Below, one piece after another: positions 9,469 to 18,195 of a DNA stretch of 64,000 nucleotides. Source of the stretch: Rhodoplanes serenus (GTDB lineage Bacteria > Pseudomonadota > Alphaproteobacteria > Rhizobiales > Xanthobacteraceae). Position 1 is the first letter of the stretch. Each line of letters opens with the position of its first letter. Position numbers and translations under genes: made by a program. The notes below the pieces were generated by a model that did no database searches, was not told the DNA's origin, and worked only from the letters and a program-made list of their open reading frames with translations. The DNA lies in NCBI GenBank assembly GCA_009720755.1, contig WNKV01000019.1, positions 58,031-122,030 on the forward strand, given 5' to 3'.

Positions 9469-9562
9469 GGTTGCCTCTCCGTCGAATCTCCAAGGCGCTG
9501 GAGCGTTGCCGTGACGACGCGCCGATTCGATCCCTGTGTGGTTCGAGGCTAGGAGCCGATTG

Positions 9563-9577
9563 TTAACGTTTCGATAA
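9563..9577. promoter_or_regulatory. CtrA-like box upstream of the 7168-9468 flagellin
   Basis: TTAACGTTTCGATAA, a TTAA-N7-ATAA arrangement with one mismatch to TTAA-N7-TTAA. It is part of GTTAACG-N4-GATAACG (9562-9579), which recurs upstream of the other flagellin at a similar distance from the start codon (94 versus 108 bases). The regulator is inferred. Confidence 0.5.
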
Positions 9578-9951
9578 CGACGTTGGCAAAATTGGCCTTC
9601 GGCGGCCCGATCTTCACGGTTTCTCAACCGACCGCGGGATTGTCTCCGGACCTCGGAGGGGCGGCGGGGCGAGTCGCGCAAGACATTGATGCCAAACAAA
9701 AATCCCCCTTCTGTGCGGAAGCGCTCGGCGGCGCCCGGGCGGGGCTCGGCCGAGCGGCCAGGCTGGCGGGTGGCCGTCGGCGGCGAGCGGCTGGCGGGCC
9801 GATCGTTAACGGAACCATGACGGGGCGGGGTGGGGGGCGGACCGCGTGAGGGTGGTCGCCGCGGGCGGTCCTGGTCGGGCCGTCGTCCCGCGATCGGCGG
9901 CGCGGCGCCGGGCGGCGAAGTGCCTGGATCGGCGCGGCGTGACGGCCGCCC

Positions 9952-9982
9952 AAAAGAAAACGGCGGGGCCGAGGCCCCGCCG
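9952..9982 (-). terminator. Rho-independent terminator after the 10009-12306 flagellin
   Basis: Read on the minus strand, the arms CGGCGGGGC and GCCCCGCCG close a GC-rich stem of about nine pairs, followed by TTTTCTTTT (bases 9952-9960). It lies 27 bases after the flagellin stop. Confidence 0.85.
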
Positions 9983-10008
9983 TCCTGTCCGACTGCGGAT
10001 CGGATCGA

Positions 10009-12306
10009 TCAGAACAGCCGCAGCACCGCCTGGTTGGCCTGGTTGGCCAGCGACAGGGCCGTGGTGGAGAGCTGCTGGCGGGTCTGGAGGGCCAGCATGT
10101 TGGCACCTTCCTCGTTGCTGTCGGCCAGCACGAGGTTGTCGGCGCCGGTCTGGAGGGTGTTCACCATGCTCTTGGTGAAGTCCTGACGGGTCTGCACCGT
10201 CGACAGGTTCGAGCCGAACTTCGACGCCTGGGTCCGCAGGGTGGTCAGGGCGTCGTTGATCGCCGAGATCGTGGCGTCGATCTTGGTGTTGTCCTGGAAC
10301 GTCGTGCCGTTCTGCTTGTTCAGGCCGAGGTTCGAGGCGTTGTAGGTGACGCCCTTGATGGTCAGCGACGAGGTGTTCTTCTCGTTGAAGGCCACCTTGA
10401 GGTCGTCGCCGTTCAGCAGGTTGATGCCGTTGTAGGAGGCATCCTTCGACAGCGAGTCGATCTGGTCGAGGACGTCGTTGAAGTCCTTTTGCAGGCTCTC
10501 GCGAGTCGAGTTCGGCGATCCCTCGTGCTTGGTGCCCGTCTTGGTCTGGGAGCTGGTGCCGAGGGCCGTCAGCGTATTGGTCGAGCCGCCGATGGTCAGC
10601 GTCGTCTGGCTGGAGCCGGACGCGACGCCGACCTGGAAGGCCGAGCCGGTCACGCTGGTGGTGACACCGGACAGGTTGGACAGCGCCGTGGTGAACTCGG
10701 CGATCGTCGAAACCTGGCCGGAGCCCTTGCCGAACGTGATGGTCTGCGCGACGCCGCCGTTGGCCGCCACCGTCATGGTGTCGCCTTCCGCGCCGCCGCC
10801 GCTGATCACCTGGTCGAGCAGGCTCGTCGAGTTGTACGAGCCGGCCGTCATGTTCAGCGCCGTGGTGGCGGAGCCGGCGGCGATCGAGAAGTCGACGTCG
10901 GCGGTCTTGGCGACCATCTTCAGCTTGCCGGCCTGGTTGGAGATATCGAGGCTGGCGCTGAGGGTCGCGTTGGCCTTCAGCTTGTTCACCACCGCGCTCA
11001 GATTGTCGGTGCCGGCGAGACCGACCGTCTGGGTCTGCGGCCCAGTGCCGTCGTTGGCGTTGACCGTGATGGCGATGCTGGTGCCGCTGGCGAGCGTGGT
11101 GTCGAGCTCGCCCAGCGTCAGGTCGCTGTTGAAGCTCTTGCTCAGCGCCGTACCCATGCCGCCACGGGCGCCGGTGCCGAAGTTGTAGTTGGCGGCTGCC
11201 GCGTCGAGGCCGAGCGCCTTGGTGACGCCGACATCCGACGCATTGAAGCCGAGCGCGTTGCCGGTGCCGGCGCCGAGGCTCATCGAGAAGGTGGTGCCGG
11301 AGATCGAAGCCGTCGCGGCGCCACGGTTCGAGTTCATCCAGGACTGGAGCTCGGAGATGGTCGAGACCTGGCCACCCGAGTTGCCGAACGTCACCGTCTT
11401 GTCGGACTGGCCGGAGACGCTGACGACCAGGCTGGACGAGCCCGCGGTGCCGCCGTTAGCGACGACGCGGTCGAGCAGGCTGGTCGAGTTGTACGAGCCG
11501 GCGGTGACGCCGATCGCCGTCAGGGTCGCGGCGGTCGAGCCCGAGCCGCCAGCGCTGATCGAGAAGTCGGTATCGGCGCTGTTGGAGGTCAGCGTGAGGT
11601 TGTTGCCGCCGTTGAAGGTGGCGGTCACGCCGAACGAGGCGAGGGTGTTGCCACCGCCGTCGGTGGCGCTGTTGAAGGCCGCGAGCAGGTCCGCCTTGGT
11701 CTGCACCGTCGCGTTGTCGAGGGTGACGTTGAACGTCGACGTGGTGCCGCCCGTCGTCACGTTGAGCTGGACGGTGCCGTCGTTGGCGTTGGAGCCGGGG
11801 AAGGCCGCGGCCACCGCGGCATCGTTGGCGAACGCCACCGAGCCGGAGGTCGTGCTGACGGTCTCCGCCAGGTTGGTGAACGACAGGTTGACGGCCTTGG
11901 CCGACAGGTCGTTACCGCCGCCCGCGATGGTCGAGCCGATGGTCTCCGACGGCAGCGTGCCGGTGACGTTGAGGGCGTCGTAGGTCGCCGCCGGAGCGGT
12001 GGCCGAGCGGGCCTGCTGGGCGATCGACTTCGCCGACTGCACGAGCTTGGTCAGCGAGGTGATGCCGTTGTTGGCCGCGTCGAGGGTCTTCACAGCCTGG
12101 CCGATCGAGTCGAGCAGCGAGTTGAGGTCGCCGGCGCGATCGCCCAGCGATTGCGAGGTGAAGAAGTTCGACGGGTTATCGAGGGCCGAGTTGACCTTCT
12201 TGCCGGTGGCGAGCCGATTCTGGGTGGTCGCCATCATGTCCGCGGTGTTCTGCAACGAGAGCAGATTCTGACGGACGCCGGCCGAGAGGGTGATACCGGA
12301 AGCCAT
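10009..12306 (-). CDS. fliC: Flagellin, large (765 aa)
   Basis: Second filament subunit, closely related to the 7168-9468 protein over its whole length and almost identical over the first 100 and last 90 residues. It has the same N-terminal helix (TLSAGVRQNLLSLQNTADMM), the same repeated central units (TFGNSGGQVST, TFGKGSGQVST) and ends VLRLF. ATG at 12306 was preferred over an in-frame TTG nine bases upstream because AAAGG sits at the right distance from the ATG. Two flagellins suggest a composite filament or alternative use. A strong terminator follows the gene. Confidence 0.95.
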   Translation of the reverse strand: MASGITLSAGVRQNLLSLQNTADMMATTQNRLATGKKVNSALDNPSNFFTSQSLGDRAGDLNSLLDSIGQAVKTLDAANNGITSLTKLVQSAKSIAQQARSATAPAATYDALNVTGTLPSETIGSTIAGGGNDLSAKAVNLSFTNLAETVSTTSGSVAFANDAAVAAAFPGSNANDGTVQLNVTTGGTTSTFNVTLDNATVQTKADLLAAFNSATDGGGNTLASFGVTATFNGGNNLTLTSNSADTDFSISAGGSGSTAATLTAIGVTAGSYNSTSLLDRVVANGGTAGSSSLVVSVSGQSDKTVTFGNSGGQVSTISELQSWMNSNRGAATASISGTTFSMSLGAGTGNALGFNASDVGVTKALGLDAAAANYNFGTGARGGMGTALSKSFNSDLTLGELDTTLASGTSIAITVNANDGTGPQTQTVGLAGTDNLSAVVNKLKANATLSASLDISNQAGKLKMVAKTADVDFSIAAGSATTALNMTAGSYNSTSLLDQVISGGGAEGDTMTVAANGGVAQTITFGKGSGQVSTIAEFTTALSNLSGVTTSVTGSAFQVGVASGSSQTTLTIGGSTNTLTALGTSSQTKTGTKHEGSPNSTRESLQKDFNDVLDQIDSLSKDASYNGINLLNGDDLKVAFNEKNTSSLTIKGVTYNASNLGLNKQNGTTFQDNTKIDATISAINDALTTLRTQASKFGSNLSTVQTRQDFTKSMVNTLQTGADNLVLADSNEEGANMLALQTRQQLSTTALSLANQANQAVLRLF

Positions 12307-12414
12307 GGAACTCAACCTTTCTGGTTGTGGTGCCTTACTGGCACAGAGATTCGACCATCATGGTCGCCGGCCGTGATCGCACGGCGGGGTGTAAACAACC
12401 GTAAAGAGGATGGG

Positions 12415-12429
12415 TTAACGGCGTGATAA
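12415..12429. promoter_or_regulatory. CtrA-like box upstream of the 10009-12306 flagellin
   Basis: TTAACGGCGTGATAA, again TTAA-N7-ATAA, within GTTAACG-N4-GATAACG at 12414-12431. The outer heptamers are identical to those upstream of the other flagellin while the spacer differs, which points to selection on the heptamers. Confidence 0.5.
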
Positions 12430-12568
12430 CGAACCGCATCGGCGCCGATTCCGCGGGCCTTGGTTTCGATTGCGTTGCCGCTGATCGGAGTGGTCGGGGG
12501 ACGCGGCCGGCGATCCGGCGATATCGTCATCGTCGCGCGGCGGGCGAGCGGAAGCGCGGTGAGGTGGC

Positions 12569-12988
12569 TCAAGCCTGGACGTCGGCGCGCGACATCACGT
12601 CGGCGGGCGTCCTGCCCTCCTGCAACGCCTTGTTGTAGGCGCGCATCCGCATCAGCGCCTCGTCGGGCACCTGACGCAGCACCTGACGCGAGCGTTGATC
12701 GATCACCCGGAACACGACCTCGCGGGTGGCGGGGTCGAGGATCACCTCGCGGGTGATCTGGGGCGAGGCTTGGCGGGCGAGAGCTTCGGTCGGCTGGCTC
12801 TGCGCCGGCGGGTTGCCGTTGCGCGCGAGGTTCGGATCGGTGGTGGTGGCGTTCATCCCGCTCGCCGACGGCACCGTCTTGGCGATCGGCAGGACGCTCG
12901 GGGCCGCGGGAGCCTCGATCGCCACGGGCCGCACAGTGTCGGCGCTGGGAGCACCGATCTGCGGCCTTATGGTGAGGCTCGTATCCAT
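12569..12988 (-). CDS. flaG: FlaG-family flagellar protein
   Basis: FlaG proteins are small flagellar accessory proteins often encoded beside flagellin and linked to filament length. The 139-residue product has a disordered Pro/Ala/Thr-rich first half. A C-terminal domain with REVILDPATREVVFRVID, RQVLRQVPDEAL and MRAYNKAL matches the FlaG pattern of a conserved 'V..D..T..V..Q.P.E..L'. The start at 12988 was chosen because residues further upstream are not conserved and a GAG-containing site precedes it. It lies directly upstream of the two flagellins on the same strand. Confidence 0.82.
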   Translation of the reverse strand: MDTSLTIRPQIGAPSADTVRPVAIEAPAAPSVLPIAKTVPSASGMNATTTDPNLARNGNPPAQSQPTEALARQASPQITREVILDPATREVVFRVIDQRSRQVLRQVPDEALMRMRAYNKALQEGRTPADVMSRADVQA

Positions 12989-13322
12989 TTTGATTCTCGG
13001 CCCTCGACGGTCGGCCCCTCCGATTCCCGAAACGCTTTCCACCGTTCAATCCAGAATGTGTAGGCTCCTCGTGTTAAGGTCTTGTTAGGAAAGATGGTTA
13101 CCGAGAAATACTGAAGTCGCTAAAGTTTTAACGATTGCTCGGAGCACGGCGGCGCGCGGCGGTGGAGCCGGCGGGCCGCACGGCCGGGTTGCCGGCGCGG
13201 CGTTCGTGCCCGTCCTCCGACGGCGGCACCCGGTCACGCCGAAAACCCTTGGTGCCGACCGGAGACGGCGGCACAGTCCCGATGTCGGCGCCGGATTGGC
13301 GCCAGCAGGGATGTGCAGCATC
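12989..13322. other. Intergenic region between divergent flaG and UPF0261 genes
   Basis: No gene is supported here. It contains the CtrA-like TTAA-N7-TTAG at 13074-13088, a second T/A-rich stretch (TAAAGTTTTAACGATT, 13121-13136) and otherwise GC-rich DNA. It must hold the divergent promoters for flaG and the UPF0261 gene. Confidence 0.6.
13074..13088. promoter_or_regulatory. CtrA-like box upstream of flaG
   Basis: TTAAGGTCTTGTTAG, matching TTAA-N7-TTAA at seven of the eight defined positions. It lies about 86 bases upstream of the flaG start. Function is inferred from the pattern and from the same kind of site at other flagellar genes in this window. Confidence 0.45.
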
Positions 13323-14546
13323 ATGAATGCGACCAGCGGCAAGCGGTGGGCGATCGTCGTCGGCACCTGCGATACGAAATTGGAGGATCTCGACTATGTG
13401 AGGGGCGTGATCCAGGCGGCGGGTGTGCCCGTACGGCTGGTCGACGTCGGCACCAAGAGCGGCGACACCGGCGCGGATGTCTCGGCCGCCGCGGTGGCGG
13501 CCTGCCACCCCGAAGGCCCCGCGGCGGTGAGCCGGTCGGACGATCGCGGCCAGGCGATCGCCGCCATGGCGACGGCCTTCGAGGGATGGGTCGAGCGCAA
13601 CAAGGACGACATCCTCGGGATGATCGGCATCGGCGGCTCGGGCAACACCGCGCTGATCACGCCCGGCATGGGCCGGCTGCCGATCGGCGTGCCGAAGATC
13701 ATGGTGTCCACCGTCGCGTCCGGCAACGTGGCCCCCTATGTGGGGCCGAACGACATCGCCATGATGTACTCGGTGGTCGATGTCGCCGGCATCAACGCGA
13801 TCTCGCGCCAGGTGCTCGGCAATGCCGCCAACATGCTGGCAGGCGCCGTCCTGCGGCCGATCCCGGCCGCCGCCGGAACCGACAAGCCGGCGATCGGCCT
13901 CACCATGTTCGGCGTCACCACGCCCTGCGTGCATCGCATCGTCGATCTGCTCAAGGGCGAGTACGAGTGCTTCGTGTTCCACGCCACCGGGGCGGGCGGC
14001 CGCACCATGGAGAAGCTGGCCGACAGCGGCCGGCTGGTCGGCCTGATCGACACCACCACCACCGAGGTCGCCGACCTGTTCATGGGTGGCGTGATGAGCG
14101 CCGGCGAGGACCGGCTCGGCGCCGCCATCCGCACCCGGCTGCCCTATGTGGGCTCCTGCGGGGCGCTCGACATGGTCAACTTCGGCGGCCTCGACACCGT
14201 CCCGGAGAAGTACCGGGGTCGCCAGCTCCACGTCCACAACGCCCAGGTGACGCTGATGCGCACCACGCCCGAGGAGAACCGCCGCATGGGCGAGTGGATC
14301 GGCGCCAAGCTCAACCAGATGGAAGGGCCGGTGCGCTTCCTCGTTCCGGAGCGCGGCTTCTCGATGATCGACGTCGCCGGCGGGCCGTTCCACGATCCGG
14401 AGGCCGACGCCGCGCTGATCGACGCGCTTGAACGCACCGTCGTGCAGACCGCGCAGCGCCGGCTGATCCGGCTGCCGCTGGCGATGAACGATCCGCCCTT
14501 CGCGGATGCGCTCGTCGCCCACTTCCGCGAGATCGTGCGCCGCTGA
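13323..14546 (+). CDS. UPF0261 / Tm-1-like ATP-binding domain protein
   Basis: This 407-residue protein shows the UPF0261 features: an opening [19 protein letters not shown], then [31 protein letters not shown], the MYSVVD..GIN.ISR segment, and a C-terminal [11 protein letters not shown]. The family is related to the ATP-binding N-terminal part of plant Tm-1; the bacterial reaction is not established. It is followed 41 bases later by a PEP-hydrolase-like gene, a partner with which it is often associated or fused, so the two probably act together. ATG 13311 is an alternative start with no better ribosome site. Confidence 0.88.
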   Translation: MNATSGKRWAIVVGTCDTKLEDLDYVRGVIQAAGVPVRLVDVGTKSGDTGADVSAAAVAACHPEGPAAVSRSDDRGQAIAAMATAFEGWVERNKDDILGMIGIGGSGNTALITPGMGRLPIGVPKIMVSTVASGNVAPYVGPNDIAMMYSVVDVAGINAISRQVLGNAANMLAGAVLRPIPAAAGTDKPAIGLTMFGVTTPCVHRIVDLLKGEYECFVFHATGAGGRTMEKLADSGRLVGLIDTTTTEVADLFMGGVMSAGEDRLGAAIRTRLPYVGSCGALDMVNFGGLDTVPEKYRGRQLHVHNAQVTLMRTTPEENRRMGEWIGAKLNQMEGPVRFLVPERGFSMIDVAGGPFHDPEADAALIDALERTVVQTAQRRLIRLPLAMNDPPFADALVAHFREIVRR

Positions 14547-14587
14547 CCCGGCGCATCATTGCTTTCGATCTGCGACTGGAGACTGCC

Positions 14588-15418
14588 ATGTCACGTTTCG
14601 ACCGCCGAACCCTGCTGAGCAAGTTTCATCAGATGGTCCGCGACCGCATCCCGATCGTCGGCGGCGGCGCCGGCACCGGGCTGTCGGCCAAGTGCGAGGA
14701 GCAGGGTGGCATCGACCTGATCGTCATCTACAACTCGGGCCGCTACCGCATGGCGGGCCGCGGCTCGCTCGCCGGCCTGCTCGCCTACGGCAACGCCAAC
14801 GACATCGTGGTCGAGATGGCGCGCGAGGTGCTGCCGGTCGTGTCGAAGACGCCGGTGCTGGCCGGCGTCAACGGCACCGACCCGTTCATGATCCTCGATC
14901 ACTTTCTCGACACGCTGCGGGCGCTCGGCTTCGCCGGGGTGCAGAACTTCCCGACCGTCGGCCTGATCGACGGCGTGTTCCGCCAGAACCTCGAGGAGAC
15001 CGGCATGGGCTACGGGCTCGAGGTCGAGATGATCGCGGCCGCCCACAAGGCCGATCTGCTCACCACGCCCTATGTGTTCAGCGCCGAGGACGCCATCGCC
15101 ATGGCCAAGGCCGGCGCCGACATCCTGGTGCCGCACATGGGGCTGACCACCGGCGGCAGCATCGGGGCCGAGACCGCCAAGAGCCTCGACGACTGCGTGA
15201 CCCTGATCGACGACTGGGCGGCGGCGGCCCGCACGGTGCGCGACGACGTCATCGTGCTGTGCCACGGCGGCCCGATCTCGTCGCCCGAGGATGCCAGCTA
15301 CGTGCTCGGCAAGACGAAGCACTGCCACGGCTTCTACGGCGCCAGCAGCATGGAGCGGCTGCCGACCGAGCGGGCCCTGGTGGAGCAGACCCGGACCTTC
15401 AAGGGCATCCGGTTCTAG
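14588..15418 (+). CDS. Phosphoenolpyruvate hydrolase-like TIM-barrel protein
   Basis: The 276-residue product belongs to the PEP-hydrolase / PEP-mutase-like TIM-barrel family. Visible features are [21 protein letters not shown] at the first strand, [52 protein letters not shown], and [15 protein letters not shown] near the C-terminal strands. Family members bind small phosphorylated or carboxylate ligands; the exact reaction here is unknown. It has GGAGA upstream and follows the UPF0261 gene, so the pair likely forms an operon. Confidence 0.88.
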   Translation: MSRFDRRTLLSKFHQMVRDRIPIVGGGAGTGLSAKCEEQGGIDLIVIYNSGRYRMAGRGSLAGLLAYGNANDIVVEMAREVLPVVSKTPVLAGVNGTDPFMILDHFLDTLRALGFAGVQNFPTVGLIDGVFRQNLEETGMGYGLEVEMIAAAHKADLLTTPYVFSAEDAIAMAKAGADILVPHMGLTTGGSIGAETAKSLDDCVTLIDDWAAAARTVRDDVIVLCHGGPISSPEDASYVLGKTKHCHGFYGASSMERLPTERALVEQTRTFKGIRF

Positions 15419-15446
15419 CGCTGCACCTTCCAGAGCGGCATCGCTA

Positions 15447-15482
15447 GAGTGGCATCCGGTCCAGCGGGATCGGATGCCACTC
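15447..15482. repeat. Perfect 12-bp inverted repeat downstream of the PEP-hydrolase-like gene
   Basis: Arms GAGTGGCATCCG (15447-15458) and CGGATGCCACTC (15471-15482) enclose 12 bases. No T-run follows, so it may be a dispersed palindromic element or a factor-dependent stop between two convergent genes rather than a classical terminator. Confidence 0.6.
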
Positions 15483-15557
15483 CGAGAGAGCGTTGGATAT
15501 CCGATGAAGCGGCGGCGGCCGGCCCTGCGGATTCGGGTGTGGACGCCGGCCCTGGCG

Positions 15558-17048
15558 CTACGCCGTGCCGGGCGGTCCGAACCAGGTGCTCAGCGCATCG
15601 GTAAGGCTGTCACCGGACAGACCATCGGGGCTGCGGTCGGCCACCCAGGCGACGTATCCGTCGGGTCGGATCAGCACGGCGTCCGGCGCCGTCACGGTGC
15701 CGAGCACCGGAAGCTGCCAGGCGCCATCGTAGCGGGCCTCGATCCGCCGGACCCGGTCGGCCCACGGCGTGATGTCGAAGCGGCCCGGCTCCGCGAGGTT
15801 CAGCAGCACGGGCCGGGCCTGATGGAGCAGGGCAAACACCCGCCGCGGGCCGTCGTCGGTGGCGAGGTCGAGGTCCGGCATGCGGCGTCCGAGCAGCGGA
15901 TGACCCGTGCCGAGATCGTAGCGGATATCGAGACCCGACATCATCGCGGCCATCCGCCGGCGCGGCTCGTCCGCGGCGAGCAACTCGGCGATGGTGTCGC
16001 GGAGCGCGGTGGTGCGGCTGTCGGCGCCGCGCAGCGCCACCGCGGCCAGGGTGATTCGCAGCACCCGGGCCGCCACCGGGTGGCGCTCCGCCTGGTAGGT
16101 GTCGAGCAGGCTGTCCGGCGACGTCCCGCGGATCACCTGGGCGAGCTTCCAGCCGAGATTCACCGCGTCCTGCACGCCGGTCTGGAGCCCCTGACCTCCG
16201 TCCGGGGGATGCACGTGGGCGGCGTCGCCGGCGAGCAGGACGCGGCCTTCGCGGTAGCGCGCGGCCTGCCGGGTGGCGTCGGTGAACCGGGTGATCGAGG
16301 CCGGGCTGTGGACCCCGTAGTCGGTCCCGTACACGGCGACGAGCGCCTCGCCGAGATCACGCAAGGTCGGGTCGCCAGCCGCGCCGACGTGCGGCTCGGT
16401 CACCAGGACGCGGATGCGGCGGCCATCCTCTGTCCGGCTGAGCGAGTGGATGCCGCGGGCGTCGCGGTGGATGCCCCACACGGGCGGCTCCTCGCGCATC
16501 TCGACCTCGGCGATCAGGTTGCTGGTCGTCGGGTCCGTCCCGGGAAACGGGATGCCGGCAGCCTTGCGGACCCTGCTCCGCCCGCCGTCGCAGCCGACGA
16601 GATAGCGGCTGCGTAGCGGCTGGCCGTCGCCGAGCGCGACGTCGACACCGTCGCCGTCCTGGGTGAAGTCCGTCACCTCACGGCCGCGGAGGATCGGCAC
16701 CGCCAGCGTCTCGACCCAGTCCACGAGCAGGCGCTCGATGTGGCTCTGCCACAGCGCCAGGCCGTAGTTGTGCCGGGTCGGGGCGTCGCCGATGTCCAGC
16801 ATGACGCCGGCGAAGCCGGCCACCTGCGCGGTCTGCCCGGCGGCGAGGTAACGGTCGACGAGGCCGCGCTGATCGAGAATCTCGAGGGTGCGAGAGTGCA
16901 GGCCGCCGGCGCGCGCACCGGCGAGGTCCTGGCTGACGCGCCGCTCCACGATGGCGACGTCGATGCCCGCCAGGGCCAGCTCGCCGGCCAGCATCAGCCC
17001 GGTCGGCCCCGCACCCACGATCAGCACATCGGTATCCGGCATGGTCAT
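15558..17048 (-). CDS. FAD-dependent aromatic monooxygenase (PHBH/PCP hydroxylase family)
   Basis: Flavoprotein hydroxylase of 496 residues. The Rossmann dinucleotide motif VGAGPTGLMLAGELALAG is at the N-terminus, the DG motif (VGCDGGRSRVRKAAG) near residue 160, and the GD motif (LAGDAAHVHPPDGGQGLQTG) near residue 285. These bind FAD and NAD(P)H in class A monooxygenases that hydroxylate phenols, polyketides or drugs such as tetracycline and rifampicin. The thioredoxin-like C-terminal part is present (LPVLGTVTAPDAVLIRPDGY). The start at 17048 has GGGAG upstream. It has no pathway partners nearby, so the substrate cannot be named. Confidence 0.88.
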   Translation of the reverse strand: MTMPDTDVLIVGAGPTGLMLAGELALAGIDVAIVERRVSQDLAGARAGGLHSRTLEILDQRGLVDRYLAAGQTAQVAGFAGVMLDIGDAPTRHNYGLALWQSHIERLLVDWVETLAVPILRGREVTDFTQDGDGVDVALGDGQPLRSRYLVGCDGGRSRVRKAAGIPFPGTDPTTSNLIAEVEMREEPPVWGIHRDARGIHSLSRTEDGRRIRVLVTEPHVGAAGDPTLRDLGEALVAVYGTDYGVHSPASITRFTDATRQAARYREGRVLLAGDAAHVHPPDGGQGLQTGVQDAVNLGWKLAQVIRGTSPDSLLDTYQAERHPVAARVLRITLAAVALRGADSRTTALRDTIAELLAADEPRRRMAAMMSGLDIRYDLGTGHPLLGRRMPDLDLATDDGPRRVFALLHQARPVLLNLAEPGRFDITPWADRVRRIEARYDGAWQLPVLGTVTAPDAVLIRPDGYVAWVADRSPDGLSGDSLTDALSTWFGPPGTA

Positions 17049-17308
17049 CGGCTGCTCCCGTCGGTTCGCGACGGCGTGTCCGGGACCCGCCGGCATTCCG
17101 CCGAACGGACGAGCACGCGCCGCGCTTGCTGAGATGCCGCGAAGCTACGTGCAAATCGACGCTCTGCAATTCTTGTTGTTGTTTATCTTGGCCCCATATC
17201 AGGGTTGGCCGATCTCCCCCATCCGACCAGTCCTCGGTTCAGCCCACGACGTTGCAATGGCGTGTCCGGAGCAGGCGTCCGCCCCGGGCCGGAGCGCGGC
17301 TCGGCGCC

Positions 17309-17797
17309 TCACAGCGAGCGGTACACTGCCAGCGGGCGGGCCGCCTGGCGCGGATCGGCCGTGCTGGTGCGGCCCGAGGCGCCGTAGGTCTGCGGCGCGG
17401 TGGTGCGCGCCACCTCGTCGGCGACGCCGCGGACGATGCCCTCCGACACGGCGTGGGCTGTGGCGAGGGCCGTCAGGTTGGCCTGAAGCTGCGTTTGGAA
17501 GGCGGCGTGGCGCGCCTTCGCCCCCTCGATATCGCGGCCGAGCGCACCGCGCAGGCGGGGCAGCGCATCGCGCAGCCGCTGGCTGTCGGTGAGGTAGGCG
17601 CGGGCGAAGTCGGTCTTGCGCGGCGCCAGCCGCGCCACCTCGGAGAGACGGCCGGCCCGCACCAGCCGGCTCTCCTCCTCGATCACGGCGGAGAGCGCCG
17701 TGACGGTCTCGTCGAGCATGCGGATCACGTCGCGGGCCTCGTCGGCGGAGGCGATCGGGCGGAGCGGCGTCTCTTGGGCAGGGGCCGAGAAGGTCAT
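17309..17797 (-). CDS. flgN: FlgN-like flagellar chaperone
   Basis: A 162-residue helical protein with a long amphipathic middle (LDETVTALSAVIEEESRLVRAG, LAPRKTDFARAYLTDSQRLR) and a C-terminal signature seen in rhizobial FlgN-like proteins (ATAHAVSEGIVRGV, TAPQTYGASG). FlgN chaperones FlgK and FlgL before export. Its start overlaps the stop of the rod protein gene as ATGA (17794-17797), so it is the third gene of a flgI-cheL-flgN unit. The assignment rests on location and helical pattern more than on strong motif identity. Confidence 0.72.
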   Translation of the reverse strand: MTFSAPAQETPLRPIASADEARDVIRMLDETVTALSAVIEEESRLVRAGRLSEVARLAPRKTDFARAYLTDSQRLRDALPRLRGALGRDIEGAKARHAAFQTQLQANLTALATAHAVSEGIVRGVADEVARTTAPQTYGASGRTSTADPRQAARPLAVYRSL

Positions 17798-18195
17798 CGG
17801 GTGCTCACGAGGTTCCGGGTTGCGGTTGCGCTGCGGGCTTCCTGCTGGCCGAGCAGGGTGGCGTAGACCTGATCGGCGAGGCCGACGCCGCCGGCCTTGG
17901 CGAAGGTCTTGGCGTACTCGTCGACCAGGAACGAGCGCCACACGCCGGTGCCCGGCGAGTTGCCGAGCGGACCGTCGCCGCCGATCTCGGTGAACATGCT
18001 CTGCATCATGGTGTTGAGGAACATCGCCTCGAAGTCCTGGGCCTGGGCGCGCGCCGTCTCGGCGGCGCTCTTGGCCGGCATCGCGCGGCTGCCGATCGCG
18101 ACCGCCCCGGCCGTGCCGGCAGCAGGCGCGGCGCGCCGGCCGACATCGAGCGCCACGGTGGCGGCGGGCGACAGGCCGGGCAGGGCGGCGCTCAT
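17794..18195 (-). CDS. cheL: Rod-binding protein (CheL / FlgJ N-terminal type)
   Basis: A 133-residue protein with only the rod-binding domain of FlgJ: QAQDFEAMFLNTMMQSMF, then GDGPLGNSPGTGVWRSFL.DEYAK and the AGGVGLADQVYATLL tail. The peptidoglycan-hydrolysing C-terminal domain found in enterobacterial FlgJ is absent, as is normal in alphaproteobacteria, where the protein is called CheL or FlgJ. It overlaps the flgI stop by one base and the flgN start by four, so the three genes are translationally coupled. The N-terminal 35 residues are Ala-rich and not conserved. Confidence 0.9.
   Translation of the reverse strand: MSAALPGLSPAATVALDVGRRAAPAAGTAGAVAIGSRAMPAKSAAETARAQAQDFEAMFLNTMMQSMFTEIGGDGPLGNSPGTGVWRSFLVDEYAKTFAKAGGVGLADQVYATLLGQQEARSATATRNLVSTR

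Larger units (their letters stand above)
9469..10008. other. Intergenic region between the two flagellin genes
   Basis: There is no gene in these 540 bases. It carries the presumed promoter of the downstream flagellin, including GTTAACG-N4-GATAACG at 9562-9579, a lone TTAACGG near 9806, and the terminator hairpin of the upstream flagellin at 9952-9982. The 9690-9720 stretch is A-rich (CCAAACAAAAATCC). Confidence 0.7.

Noticed and set aside
6976..9552. Long open frame (about 858 codons) opposite the 7168-9468 flagellin
   Set aside because: It is antisense to a certain flagellin; its product is a Gly/Arg/Val-rich artefact of high GC with no domain and no ribosome site.
12307..12315. TTG start nine bases upstream for the 10009-12306 flagellin
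   Set aside because: The AAAGG ribosome site is correctly spaced for the ATG at 12306 and would directly abut the TTG.
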